Source of the DNA: Nocardioides alcanivorans
GTDB lineage: Bacteria > Actinomycetota > Actinomycetes > Propionibacteriales > Nocardioidaceae
NCBI RefSeq assembly: GCF_021555175.1
Contig: NZ_JAKGRW010000004.1
Coordinates: forward strand, 153,627 to 217,626
Reading direction: 5' to 3'
DNA length: 64,000 bases
The notes beneath the pieces are model-generated. The model did no database searches. It had not been told where the DNA came from and was given only the letters and a program-made list of their open reading frames with translations. The position numbers were made by a program, and so were the translations under genes. This document shows, one piece after another, positions 20,363-28,372 of this stretch. Numbering within the stretch: the stretch's first letter is position 1; every line of letters starts with the position of its first letter.

Positions 20363-20423
20363 GATTCGAACCCACACTGGATGGTGTTTGAGACCACTGC
20401 CTCTGCCGTTGGGCTACCGGGGC
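20348..20423 (-). tRNA. tRNA-Leu (anticodon CAA), short variable loop, CCA encoded
   Basis: Read on the minus strand, a full cloverleaf folds: acceptor GCCCCGG/CCGGGGC, D-arm GCC/GGC, anticodon stem GTGGT/ACCAT with loop CTCAAAC, T-arm GTGGG/CCCAC with TTCGAAT, discriminator A and an encoded CCA. The anticodon CAA reads UUG (Leu). The variable region is only five bases (CCAGT), a class I shape, whereas bacterial tRNA-Leu normally has a long variable arm. Bases A15 and T48 can form the Levitt pair. It lies beside pdtaR. Confidence 0.85.
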
Positions 20424-20499
20424 GCGGGAGGAACGCTACCGGACAGGGGATCGGCAGGCGCGTCGAGGTCCGACCGGGACGCGTGACACGGTCATCGAA

Positions 20500-20505
20500 T
20501 AACCT
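20500..20505 (+). promoter_or_regulatory. -10 box of a leaderless pdtaR promoter
   Basis: TAACCT ends 6 bases before GTG 20512, so the message would start at that codon. This decides between GTG 20506 and GTG 20512. No Shine-Dalgarno sequence is seen. Confidence 0.5.
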
Positions 20506-20511
20506 GTGCAC

Positions 20512-21132
20512 GTGAACGAATCCCCCCAGTCCGCACCGACCACACACCGCGTCGTGATCGCCGAGGACGAGGCCCTCATCCGCATGGACCTCGCGGAGAT
20601 GCTGGTCGAGGAGGGCTACGACGTCGTCGGCCAGGCGGCAGACGGTGAGCGGGCCATCGCTCTGGCCGAGGAACTGCTCCCCGACCTGGTCATCTGTGAT
20701 GTGAAGATGCCCAAGCTGGACGGCATCGCTGCTGCGGCTCGCATCGCTGCGCAGCGCATCGCTCCGGTCGTGATCCTGACCGCCTTCTCCCAGCGTGAGC
20801 TGGTCGAGCGGGCGCGCGAAGCCGGGGCGATGGCCTACCTGGTCAAGCCCTTCACCCGGAGCGACCTGGTGCCCGCCATCGAGATGGCCGTGAGCCGCTT
20901 CGCGGAGCTCACCCAGCTCGAGGGTGAGGTCGCCGACCTCAGCGAGCGACTCGAGACCCGCAAGCTCGTCGACCGCGCGAAGGGCGTGTTGCAGTCCCAA
21001 CTGGGGCTCAGTGAACCCGAATCGTTCCGTTGGATCCAGAAGACCGCCATGGACCTGCGCTACTCCATGCGACAGGTCGCGGAAGGCGTGGTGGAGCACG
21101 GCCCGGCCGTCGTGGAGTCCAGCGGCGACTGA
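20512..21132 (+). CDS. pdtaR: ANTAR-domain response regulator (PdtaR-like)
   Basis: The N-terminal receiver domain has the acidic pocket (IAEDEALIRMD), phospho-acceptor Asp in LVICDVKMPKLDG, the Thr in ILTAFS and the Lys in LVKPFTRSD. The C-terminal ANTAR domain (about residues 133-195) includes LVDRAKGVLQSQLGLSEPES. ANTAR proteins bind paired RNA hairpins and act as antiterminators. In Mycobacterium the orthologue is paired with the kinase PdtaS; no kinase gene is adjacent here. The product is 206 residues. Confidence 0.93.
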   Translation: MNESPQSAPTTHRVVIAEDEALIRMDLAEMLVEEGYDVVGQAADGERAIALAEELLPDLVICDVKMPKLDGIAAAARIAAQRIAPVVILTAFSQRELVERAREAGAMAYLVKPFTRSDLVPAIEMAVSRFAELTQLEGEVADLSERLETRKLVDRAKGVLQSQLGLSEPESFRWIQKTAMDLRYSMRQVAEGVVEHGPAVVESSGD

Positions 21133-21139
21133 AATATTT

Positions 21140-21155
21140 CGAGCGCATGTGCTCG
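21140..21155 (+). terminator. Small hairpin after pdtaR
   Basis: CGAGC and GCTCG flank a 6-base loop, 8 bp after the pdtaR stop. The stem is short, so termination is only possible. Confidence 0.3.
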
Positions 21156-21165
21156 AGGTCACAAG

Positions 21166-21195
21166 TTGACAACGAGGTGACCTGGGTCACGTCAT
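21166..21195 (+). promoter_or_regulatory. livJ promoter region with inverted-repeat operator
   Basis: A consensus -35 box TTGACA lies at 21166-21171; the -10 region about 17 bases further is weak. Between them, at 21177-21190, is GTGACCTGGGTCAC, an inverted repeat GTGAC-N4-GTCAC. The same pattern stands upstream of livH at 27150-27163, which suggests a shared regulator. Confidence 0.55.
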
Positions 21196-21270
21196 TGGCG
21201 CTGATTGGCAGTAGTTTCAGGTCAATTCGACGGCTCCACGTCGGAGACTTCGCTGATCAACGGAGGCTTC

Positions 21271-22638
21271 ATGAAGCGCAGCAGCATGCTTGCTCGAGTC
21301 GCCACGCTGGCCCTGGCGAGTTCCCTCGCCCTGGCCGCCTGTGGCTCAGACTCGGATGATGGTGACGACGACAACACGTCGTCTGACGACCAGTCTCAGA
21401 CCACGGAGGACACCTCCGAAGGGACCGACGAAGGGTCTGCGGCGGCCGATGACTGCTCGGGCAAGAACGTCGCTGACGTGAAGGGCGACGGGGTGTTCAC
21501 CGTCGGTACCCTGCTACCTCAGACCGGGTCCCTGGCCTACCTCGGCCCGCCCGAGTTCGCAGCCGTCAACCTGGCGATCAAGGAGATCAACGAGGCGGGC
21601 GGCGTACTCGGCAAGGACGCGAAGGTGGTGCACTCGGACTCCGGCGACGCCCAGAACCCGATCGCGGCCCAGTCGGTCGACAGCTTGATCGCCAAGGACG
21701 CCGACGTCGTCCTCGGTGCGGCGTCGTCCAGTGTGTCGCTGCTGGTGATCGACAAGATCACCGACGCGGGCATGGTCCAGATGTCCCCGGCCAACACCTC
21801 CGACCAGTTCAGCACCTACTGCGATGGCGGCCTCTACTTCCGCACTGCACCGCCGGACGTGCTCCAGGGTCGAGTGCTCGCTGACACGGTGGTCGAAGAC
21901 GGCAACGCGACCGTTGGCATCCTGGCTCTTCAGGACGCCTACGGCACCGGTCTCGCTGACCAGGTCGAGAAGAACGTGCTGGCGGCCAACGCCGAGATCG
22001 TCGAGAAGATCATCTACGACCCCAAGGCCGCCAACTACGCGACCGAGGTCTCCGAGATCCGCGCAGCCGATCCCGAGGCGATCGTGTTGATCGGTTTCGA
22101 CGAGACGAAGAAGATCATCCCGGAGTTGGTCAAGCAGGGAGTCGGCCCCTCCGAGAAGAAGATCTACTTGGTCGACGGCAACCTGACGGACTTCTCCGAG
22201 GACTTCGACGCGGGCACGATGGGTCCCAACGTCAAGGGCTCCCTGCCGGGTGTCGCAGCCACCGATGAGCTCAAGAAGAAGCTGGCCACGGTCGACAACA
22301 AGTTGATCGACTGGAGCTACGCTGCCGAGTCCTACGACGGCGTCGTCCTGATGGCGCTGGCTGCCATCGCGGCTGACTCCGACGCGGGCCCCGACATCGC
22401 CAAGGAGCTGGTCGGCGTCTCCCGTGACGGCACCAAGTGCACCACGTTCGCGGAGTGCAAGGAGCTGCTCGAGGGCGGCGAGGACATCGACTACGACGGC
22501 TACAGCGGTCCGATCGACTTCCTCGACAACGGTGACCCGGGCTCCGCGTTCATCGGCATCTACCAGTTCAAGCCGGACGGCACCTACGAGTTCCTGAAGG
22601 CGAGCCAGGGCGAGATCTCGGCCGAAGACGTCGGCTGA
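21271..22638 (+). CDS. livJ: Branched-chain amino acid-type ABC substrate-binding lipoprotein
   Basis: This 455-residue type 1 periplasmic-binding protein (Peripla_BP_6 family) starts with a signal peptide and lipobox LAAC. A low-complexity acidic Ser/Thr/Asp linker (residues 25-60) follows. The binding fold then opens with VGTLLPQTGSLAYLGPPE. ATG 21271 is preceded by GGAGG at good spacing. It faces the livH-M-G-F transporter genes across two back-to-back terminators. A branched-chain amino acid ligand is the default for the family; related substrates such as amides or urea cannot be excluded. Confidence 0.88.
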   Translation: MKRSSMLARVATLALASSLALAACGSDSDDGDDDNTSSDDQSQTTEDTSEGTDEGSAAADDCSGKNVADVKGDGVFTVGTLLPQTGSLAYLGPPEFAAVNLAIKEINEAGGVLGKDAKVVHSDSGDAQNPIAAQSVDSLIAKDADVVLGAASSSVSLLVIDKITDAGMVQMSPANTSDQFSTYCDGGLYFRTAPPDVLQGRVLADTVVEDGNATVGILALQDAYGTGLADQVEKNVLAANAEIVEKIIYDPKAANYATEVSEIRAADPEAIVLIGFDETKKIIPELVKQGVGPSEKKIYLVDGNLTDFSEDFDAGTMGPNVKGSLPGVAATDELKKKLATVDNKLIDWSYAAESYDGVVLMALAAIAADSDAGPDIAKELVGVSRDGTKCTTFAECKELLEGGEDIDYDGYSGPIDFLDNGDPGSAFIGIYQFKPDGTYEFLKASQGEISAEDVG

Positions 22639-22662
22639 GCGCCCCTGGATCACGACACCACG

Positions 22663-22697
22663 ACGGGGTCGGCACGCAGCAGGCGTGCCGACCCCGT
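22663..22697 (+). terminator. Terminator of livJ
   Basis: A perfect 15-bp stem (arms 22663-22677 and 22683-22697, ACGGGGTCGGCACGC) has a 5-base loop and starts 24 bp after the livJ stop. Confidence 0.8.
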
Positions 22698-22723
22698 CTG
22701 CCGTGCGCTCGATCCGCGGCATG

Positions 22724-22762
22724 CAACAGCCCGCCGCACGATGTGTGTGCGGCGGGCTGTTG
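22724..22762 (-). terminator. Terminator of the livHMGF operon
   Basis: A perfect 16-bp stem (22724-22739 and 22747-22762) with a 7-base loop lies just before the livF stop, facing the livJ terminator. Confidence 0.8.
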
Positions 22763-22771
22763 GGCGTCTCG

Positions 22772-23574
22772 TCAGGCGCGTGCCAAGGTGCCCAGGTAGA
22801 GCGCGATCACGTGCGGATCGTTCATGAGCTCCCGGCCGGGGCCGGTGTGGGCGTTACGGCCCTGGTCAAGCACGTAACCGCGGTCGCAGATCTGCAGGCA
22901 GCGCCGCGCGTTCTGCTCGACCATCACCACGCTCACACCGGTGCGGTTGATCCGCTTGGTGAGGATGAACACCTCGTCCTGCAGCACGGGGAGAGGCCCG
23001 CCGAGGGCTCGTCGAGCAGCAGGACGGACGGTTCCATCATCAGGGCTCTCGCCATGGCGACCATCTGCCGCTCCCCGCCTGAGAGTGAGCCGGCGCGCTG
23101 CTTGCGGCGGTCGGCGAGCCGGGGAAAGAGTCCGGTGACGTAGTCCCACCTCTCCGCCCACTTCCGGGGACGCAGGAAGAGACCCATCTGGAGGTTCTCC
23201 TCCACCGTGAGCGTGGGGAAGACGTTCTCCGTCTGCGGGACGAAGCCGACGCCCATGTCGACGAGCTGGTTGGCCTTCTTGCCGCGCAGTGACTCGCCAC
23301 GCAGGACGATGTCGCCCTCGCGGACCTGGACCAAGCCGAACATCGCCTTGAGCAGCGTCGACTTTCCGGCGCCGTTGGGACCGATGATGCCGACGAGCTC
23401 GCCCTCGTTCACGTGGAAGTCGCAATGGTTGAGGATGTCGACCTCGGGGATGTAACCGGCCGTCAGGTCGTCGACCCTCAGAAGGGCATCTGCAGACGCG
23501 GCCAGGTGCTCGTCACGGCTGATGGACGTCGAGTCGCCGGAACCGTAGGCGTTGGTGCCCTTCTTCTTGCTCAT
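22772..23574 (-). CDS. livF: Branched-chain amino acid-type ABC ATPase LivF (frameshifted)
   Basis: This cytoplasmic ATPase powers the LivHM pore. Walker A GPNGAGKST, signature LSGGERQ and Walker B VLLLDEPSAG are in the first part; the H-loop Val-rich strand SVVMVEQNARR is in the second. The frame breaks in the GGGG run at 22988-22991; one added base joins them into 267 residues. The ATG overlaps the livG stop in ATGA. It carries a 35-residue N-terminal extension rich in Ser, Asp and Lys before the ATPase core. Confidence 0.9.
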
Positions 23575-24517
23575 GACTTCTCCTGCTCTGCCTCGGCGGC
23601 CAACTCCGCGGCTGCGGCCTCGGCGCGGGCCTCTTCCTCGTCCAGGTCGAGTGGCGCGTCGTGGTGTGCCCCGAGATAGGCGTCGATGACCTCCTGCTGG
23701 GCCATCACGTCCTCGGGTGGGCCCTCGGCCACCACCTGGCCCTGGGCCATCACGATCACCCAGTCGGACACGTCGCGGACGACGTCCATGTCGTGTTCCA
23801 CGAAGAGCACCGTCATCCCGGCATCTCGCAGACCACGGATGTGCTCGTTGAGGCTCTGGCGCAGCCTTGGGTTCACCCCGGCCATCGGCTCGTCGAGCAT
23901 CACCATCTTCGGGCCGACCATGAGGGCCCGGGCCATCTCCAACAGCTTGCGTTGACCGCCCGACAGGCTCCCCGCGAAGTCGTCGCGGACCCTGACCAGG
24001 TTGAAGTGTTCGAGGAGCTCGTCGGCACGGGCAGTGTTCTCCTCCTCCTGCTTCTCCCACAGGAAGGGGAAGATCGAGGCCCAGAGATGTTCGCCCCTCT
24101 GGTCGCTGGCGCCCAAGCGAAGGTTCTCGAGCACGGTGAGTCGTGACAGTGACTTGGTCAGCTGGAAGGTGCGGACCATCCCCTTGCGTGCCACCTTGTG
24201 GGGGCCAACCTGGAGATGTCCTGGCCGTCGAACTGCCAGGACCCGCTGTCGGCCTTGTCGAAACCGGTGAGCAGGTTGAAGAAGGTGGTCTTGCCGGCGC
24301 CGTTGGGGCCGATCAGCGCGGTGATCGTGTTGCGCTGGATCTCGACGTGCTGGACATCGACGGCGGTGAGACCGCCGAACGTGCGTACGACGTCGTCGGC
24401 GACGAGGATCGGGTCGGGTTTGGCACCGCCCGCGGTCTGCGGGGCCGTGCTGAGGGACGCGGCGCCGCTGGTCTCCGACGGGCTCGTGGTGGACATGGTC
24501 TCCTGCTCAGCGGGCAT
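23571..24517 (-). CDS. livG: Branched-chain amino acid-type ABC ATPase LivG (frameshifted)
   Basis: This is the second ATPase of the system. Walker A GPNGAGKTT sits in the 5' segment; LSGGQRKLLE, Walker B MVMLDEPMAGVNP and H-loop FVEHDMDVV sit in the 3' segment. A G run at 24200-24204 is one base short; restoring it gives 315 residues and the family text between Walker A and the signature. A Glu/Ala-rich tail of about 30 residues closes the protein. The start is ATG 24517 (11-bp overlap with livM) or ATG 24496. Confidence 0.9.
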
Positions 24518-25505
24518 CGAGCTGCAGCTCCTTCTTGTCGCCGAAGATTCCTTGCGGTCGATAGATCATGAGCAACATCAGGACGAGGCCGACGAGCATG
24601 AAGCGGACCTGGCCGACCTGGTTGCTGCTCATCACCGAATCCGGGATGTGTCCGGCCACGACGGCGCCCTTGAGGACACCGTCGAGGAAGACGAGCGATC
24701 CCCAGAAGATGATCGCGCCCACGAGCGGACCGAAGACCCGGGCCGCGCCACCGAGCAAGAGCACCGTGTAGGCGAAGAAGGTGTACTGCGGGGCGAAGTT
24801 GTCGGGGTTGGCCGACGAGTTGGCCAGTGCGATCACCATGCCGGCCGCGGCGCCGAAGAGGCCGCCGAGGATGAGGCTCTGCATCTTGTAGGAGAAGACG
24901 TCCTTGCCCAGGCTGCGGACGGCGTCCTCGTCCTCACGGATCCCCTTGATCACCCGGCCCCACGGGCTGCGCATGAGCGCCCACGTGAGGAGGATGCCGA
25001 GGAAGACCAATGTCCAACCCACCGTGACCACCCACAGGGTGTGCGCTCCCAGGTGCAGTGGCCCGAAGTTCAGGCCGCCCGTGTAGGGGTTGAGGTTCTT
25101 GAACTGTGTGGAGAAGACAGGAGACCCCTGCAAGCCGTCTGACCCACCGGTCCACTCGCTCAGCGACGCCGATCTGAAGAACAGGCGCAGGATCTCGCCT
25201 GCGGCGATCGTCACGATGGCCAAGTAGTCGGCCCGTAGTCGCAACGTCGGGATGCCGAGCAGCAGGGCGAGCACGACGGTCCACGCGATTGCGAAGAGCA
25301 GCGCCATCCACAGGTTCATGTCGAAGGTGGAGATGCCCATGGCAACGCCATAGGCACCCACGGCCATGAAGCCGGCCTGCCCGAAGTTGAGGAGGCCCGT
25401 GTAGCCGAAGTGGATGTTGAGGCCCATGGCTGCCAAGCAGTAGGCGACGACTTCCCAGCCGATCAGGGCCGAGACGGTCTGCGATCCGATTGATCCCCAG
25501 TCCAT
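24507..25505 (-). CDS. livM: Branched-chain amino acid-type ABC permease LivM
   Basis: This 332-residue inner-membrane permease has eight to ten hydrophobic helices. It carries the family motifs GYTGLLNFGQAGFMAVGAY near the N-terminus and WGRVIKGIREDEDAVRSLG, the cytoplasmic loop that contacts the ATPases. It ends with IYRPQGIFG. It is intact and lies between livH and livG with a 10-bp gap to livH. Confidence 0.92.
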   Translation of the reverse strand: MDWGSIGSQTVSALIGWEVVAYCLAAMGLNIHFGYTGLLNFGQAGFMAVGAYGVAMGISTFDMNLWMALLFAIAWTVVLALLLGIPTLRLRADYLAIVTIAAGEILRLFFRSASLSEWTGGSDGLQGSPVFSTQFKNLNPYTGGLNFGPLHLGAHTLWVVTVGWTLVFLGILLTWALMRSPWGRVIKGIREDEDAVRSLGKDVFSYKMQSLILGGLFGAAAGMVIALANSSANPDNFAPQYTFFAYTVLLLGGAARVFGPLVGAIIFWGSLVFLDGVLKGAVVAGHIPDSVMSSNQVGQVRFMLVGLVLMLLMIYRPQGIFGDKKELQLDAR

Positions 25506-25515
25506 GACTACCTCC

Positions 25516-27069
25516 TCAGCCCACTCGCTCGGCGCGGCCCAAGATGCCCTGGGGCCGGAACAACAGGATCAGGATCAGCACGGCCAATGCCGCCACGTTC
25601 TTCAACTCGGGTGGGATCCACAGCGTCGAGACGGTCACGAAGAGTCCGACCACCAGGCTGCCGGCAAGCGCGCCGAACGCGGTGCCCAGGCCACCCAGGA
25701 TCACCCCGGCGAAGATCAGCAGCAGGAGGTCGAAGCCCATCTCGAACTTGACCTGCTGGGAGAGGCCCAGGAGTACGCCGGCGAGACCTGCGAGAGCACC
25801 TCCCAGGACCCAGACGAAGAGGATCACCCTGTTGACGTCGATGCCCGACGCCGCGGCCAAGGACGGGTTGTCGGAGACCGCACGCATGGCCTTTCCGGTG
25901 CGGCTGTGGAGGACGAACAGGCCCGCCCCCACGAGGATGATGAGGGCGATCGCCATGCTCCACACGTCGCGCGGAGCGAGGGAGATCGGCCCGATGCTGA
26001 AGCCGTCCTGGACGACGTAGTCGGAGTAGGTCTTGTTGTCGCCACCGATCAGGAACTGGAAGGTGAAGCGGGCGAAGATCGACATGCCGATCGTGATGAT
26101 CATCATCGCGATGAGACCGGTCTTGCGTCTGCGCAACGGTCTCCAAAGTCCGATCTCCTGAGCACCGCCTGCCAGGGCGCTCACCAGCACGGCGATGAGC
26201 GCGGCTGCGATGAAGGGGACGCCGTTGGTGTTGAGGGCCCAGGCGACGATGGCGCCGAGAGCGATCATCTCGCCATGGGCGAAGTTGACGAGGCCGGTCG
26301 TGCCGAAGATGAGACTGAGGCCGAGCGAGGCCAGGGCCAGCAGGAGGCCGAACCGGATGCCTTCCACCGTGAGCTGCATCGCCTTGTCGGCGGTGGACAG
26401 CACCTGTCGGTTGTCCTCACCCATCGGGAAGAGCAAAGTGCGTTGGTTGCCGTTGTCGATCGTGACGGTGAAGTCCGACTTGTAGCCGCTCCGGACGAAG
26501 ACGCCGTCGGGCAGTGACTCCTCGTCGACGTACACCCGGTATTCGCCCCGGCCGGGAAGGAAGACCGCCCACTTGCCCTCTGCGTCGGAGACTGCGGTCT
26601 CGGTGAAGGAGCCGTCGGTGGCCTCGACCACGATGGAGACGCCCTCGACGGGTGCCTTGTCATCACCTTCCTGGTCGAGGAGGGTGCCGCGCACCGACTC
26701 CACCAGCCTGAGCCGGATCGCCATGATGTCGTCGCTGGGGAGGGTGATGCGGACGCCCTCGGCGGCAGCGTCAGGCACCTTGACCCCCGGAGGGACGTTG
26801 TCGGGGTCGACGGTGGCGACATAGTCGCCGGGCCCGGGGGTCTGCACCGTGAAGATGCCTTGCGTGTCGGTCACCGCTTCTGCGGTGAACTCGCCGTCCA
26901 CAGAGGTCACGACGACCGGGACCTCTGCCACCGCGGCGCCGTTGGTGTCGGTCACGGAGCCCGTCAGTGCCTCCTCTGCGGCATGCGCGGACGTTCCTCC
27001 TCCGACCATGGACAGGAGGGCGATCAGGCTCAACAACAGGCTCAGAGTTCGTGCTACTCGCCGATGCAC
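25516..27069 (-). CDS. livH: LivH-type permease with secreted N-terminal beta-sandwich domains
   Basis: The C-terminal part, from about residue 225, is a standard LivH permease (FGTTGLVNFAHGEMIALGA, then TGKAMRAVSDNPSLA and LFRPQGILG). The first 30 residues form a signal peptide (SAHA-AEE). Two repeats of about 90 residues follow: LTGSVTDTNGAAV...TDTQGIFTV and RGTLLDQEG...SDAEGKWAV. They look like carboxypeptidase-regulatory/SpaA-type beta-sandwich domains on the outer face. The total of 517 residues compares with roughly 300 for ordinary LivH. The frame is unbroken and the fusion has a single start, so it is not an assembly join. The role of the outer domain is unknown; it may contact the binding protein or the wall. 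Confidence 0.87.
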   Translation of the reverse strand: MHRRVARTLSLLLSLIALLSMVGGGTSAHAAEEALTGSVTDTNGAAVAEVPVVVTSVDGEFTAEAVTDTQGIFTVQTPGPGDYVATVDPDNVPPGVKVPDAAAEGVRITLPSDDIMAIRLRLVESVRGTLLDQEGDDKAPVEGVSIVVEATDGSFTETAVSDAEGKWAVFLPGRGEYRVYVDEESLPDGVFVRSGYKSDFTVTIDNGNQRTLLFPMGEDNRQVLSTADKAMQLTVEGIRFGLLLALASLGLSLIFGTTGLVNFAHGEMIALGAIVAWALNTNGVPFIAAALIAVLVSALAGGAQEIGLWRPLRRRKTGLIAMMIITIGMSIFARFTFQFLIGGDNKTYSDYVVQDGFSIGPISLAPRDVWSMAIALIILVGAGLFVLHSRTGKAMRAVSDNPSLAAASGIDVNRVILFVWVLGGALAGLAGVLLGLSQQVKFEMGFDLLLLIFAGVILGGLGTAFGALAGSLVVGLFVTVSTLWIPPELKNVAALAVLILILLFRPQGILGRAERVG

Positions 27070-27149
27070 ATTGGCTCCTGTCGGATTGGCTTCCGTGGGC
27101 CGACCACGACCGCTGCCGGCCCCGGACGGTGTCGGGATACAACCACACA

Positions 27150-27163
27150 GTGACGCAAGTCAC
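27150..27163. promoter_or_regulatory. Candidate operator upstream of livH
   Basis: GTGACGCAAGTCAC is an inverted repeat of the form GTGAC-N4-GTCAC, 81 bp before the livH start. The livJ promoter holds the same pattern at 21177-21190. Confidence 0.55.
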
Positions 27164-27210
27164 TAGTCGAAACGGTCAGTCGTCACCTTCTTGTAGCCAA
27201 TCTGTGTCAG

Positions 27211-27240
27211 TTGAGCCCTGGGCCGACCGGGGCGTACGCT
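27211..27240 (+). promoter_or_regulatory. Promoter of the GNAT gene
   Basis: TTGAGC at 27211-27216 and TACGCT at 27235-27240 are separated by 18 bp, a good actinobacterial sigma-70 type pair. The ATG follows 39 bp later with GGGGAG ahead of it. Confidence 0.55.
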
Positions 27241-27279
27241 CTGGTCGTTGGCCGCTGGGGGAACTGCAGGGGAGTCCGT

Positions 27280-27854
27280 ATGGGTGCGATGAAGCGCACT
27301 GGCGTCATCGAATTGCGTGATGCTGTCGTCGACGACGCCGCCGACCTCGCGACTCTCTGGGCGGACTACCTGCCGCGCTCGATGTCACCGGTCGATGACA
27401 TGCGCCTGATCATCAAGCGGAACGACGAGGGGACGAGCGACCGGATCGTCGTGGCCACCTACGGGGGCTCTTCGCCGGGGCGGTCTATCTCGAGGTCGCG
27501 GCGCTCTCCCCGCTCGATCCGGAACAGATGCTGAGCGTGCTGTTGCCGGCGGTCGTGAGCGACTTCCAGCGTCACGGCATCGGACATGCGCTGATGGAGG
27601 CAGGTGTGACCCAGGCAGAGGCGCTCGGGATCACCCACCTCCGCACCGCCACGGCCAACAACAGTCGCCCGGCGCACCGATTCATGGCACGGCTGGCCCT
27701 CTCTCCGTCCGCCGTCCTGCGTACGGCGCCCACCCAGGTCGTGCGCGCCAAGCTGGCCGCGCAACGACCTCGGTCCACGGCGGCCGCGAAGAGTTCACTG
27801 TCGTCGTTGCTGGCGCAGCGGCGCAGCCAACGGCGTCGGACCGACGCTGGTTGA
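27280..27854 (+). CDS. GNAT-family N-acetyltransferase (frameshifted)
   Basis: The protein is 191 residues once a G is added to the run at 27463-27467. The acetyl-CoA loop is partly recognisable as DFQRHGIGHALMEAGV, and the following helix-strand (ALGITHLRTATANNSRPAHRFMARLA) fits the GNAT fold. The C-terminal 50 residues are basic and Ser/Arg-rich. The substrate is unknown. It is divergent from livH and convergent with the thioesterase gene. Confidence 0.7.
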
Positions 27855-27873
27855 TCCCTGCGCGGTCCGCCCG

Positions 27874-28317
27874 TCAGCCGAGCCGTTCCGCGGGCACGAG
27901 CGTGCAGGTGATGCGCGACGTACACACGCGACGACCGCGTTCGTCGCTGATCACGACGTCGAAGGACGCCATCGAGCGGCCCAGGTGCAGGGGAGTGGCC
28001 ACTCCGGTCACGGTGCCGGACGATGCTGCCCGGTGGTGGGTGGCATTGATGTCGACCCCGAGGGCGATCCGATCGGGGTGGGCGTGGATCGCCGACCCGA
28101 TGGAGCCGAGAGTCTCCGCAAGCACGACCGAGGCGCCGCCATGGAGCAGGCCATAGGGCTGGGTGTTTCCCTCCACCGGCATGGTGGCGACGATCCGTTC
28201 CCGGGTCACCTCGACGAGTTCGACGCCCATCTTCTCGTTCAGTCGTCCCATGCCCTCAGGCATCTGTGCGAGGAGAGCTTCGATCTCGATCGCGTCGCTG
28301 GCTGTGGTGTCGCTCAT
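27874..28317 (-). CDS. PaaI-type hotdog-fold thioesterase
   Basis: This 147-residue hotdog protein carries the family motif YGLLHGGASVVLAETLGS, with the catalytic acid in the helix and GLLHGG for CoA binding, then DINATHHRAA. It should hydrolyse an acyl- or aryl-CoA thioester in the cytoplasm. ATG 28317 gives the normal start; the longer frame from 28335 adds six residues. It is divergent from polA. A thioesterase near polA is also found in other actinobacteria (family knowledge). Confidence 0.87.
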   Translation of the reverse strand: MSDTTASDAIEIEALLAQMPEGMGRLNEKMGVELVEVTRERIVATMPVEGNTQPYGLLHGGASVVLAETLGSIGSAIHAHPDRIALGVDINATHHRAASSGTVTGVATPLHLGRSMASFDVVISDERGRRVCTSRITCTLVPAERLG

Positions 28318-28359
28318 GGAGCCATTCTGGCCCACCCCGGTCGCGTCGCCGGCACTGGA

Positions 28360-28365
28360 TAGAGT
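28360..28365 (+). promoter_or_regulatory. -10 box of a leaderless polA promoter
   Basis: TAGAGT ends 7 bases before GTG 28373. That spacing favours GTG 28373 over the GTG at 28367 and suggests a leaderless message. Confidence 0.45.
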
Positions 28366-28372
28366 CGTGGCT

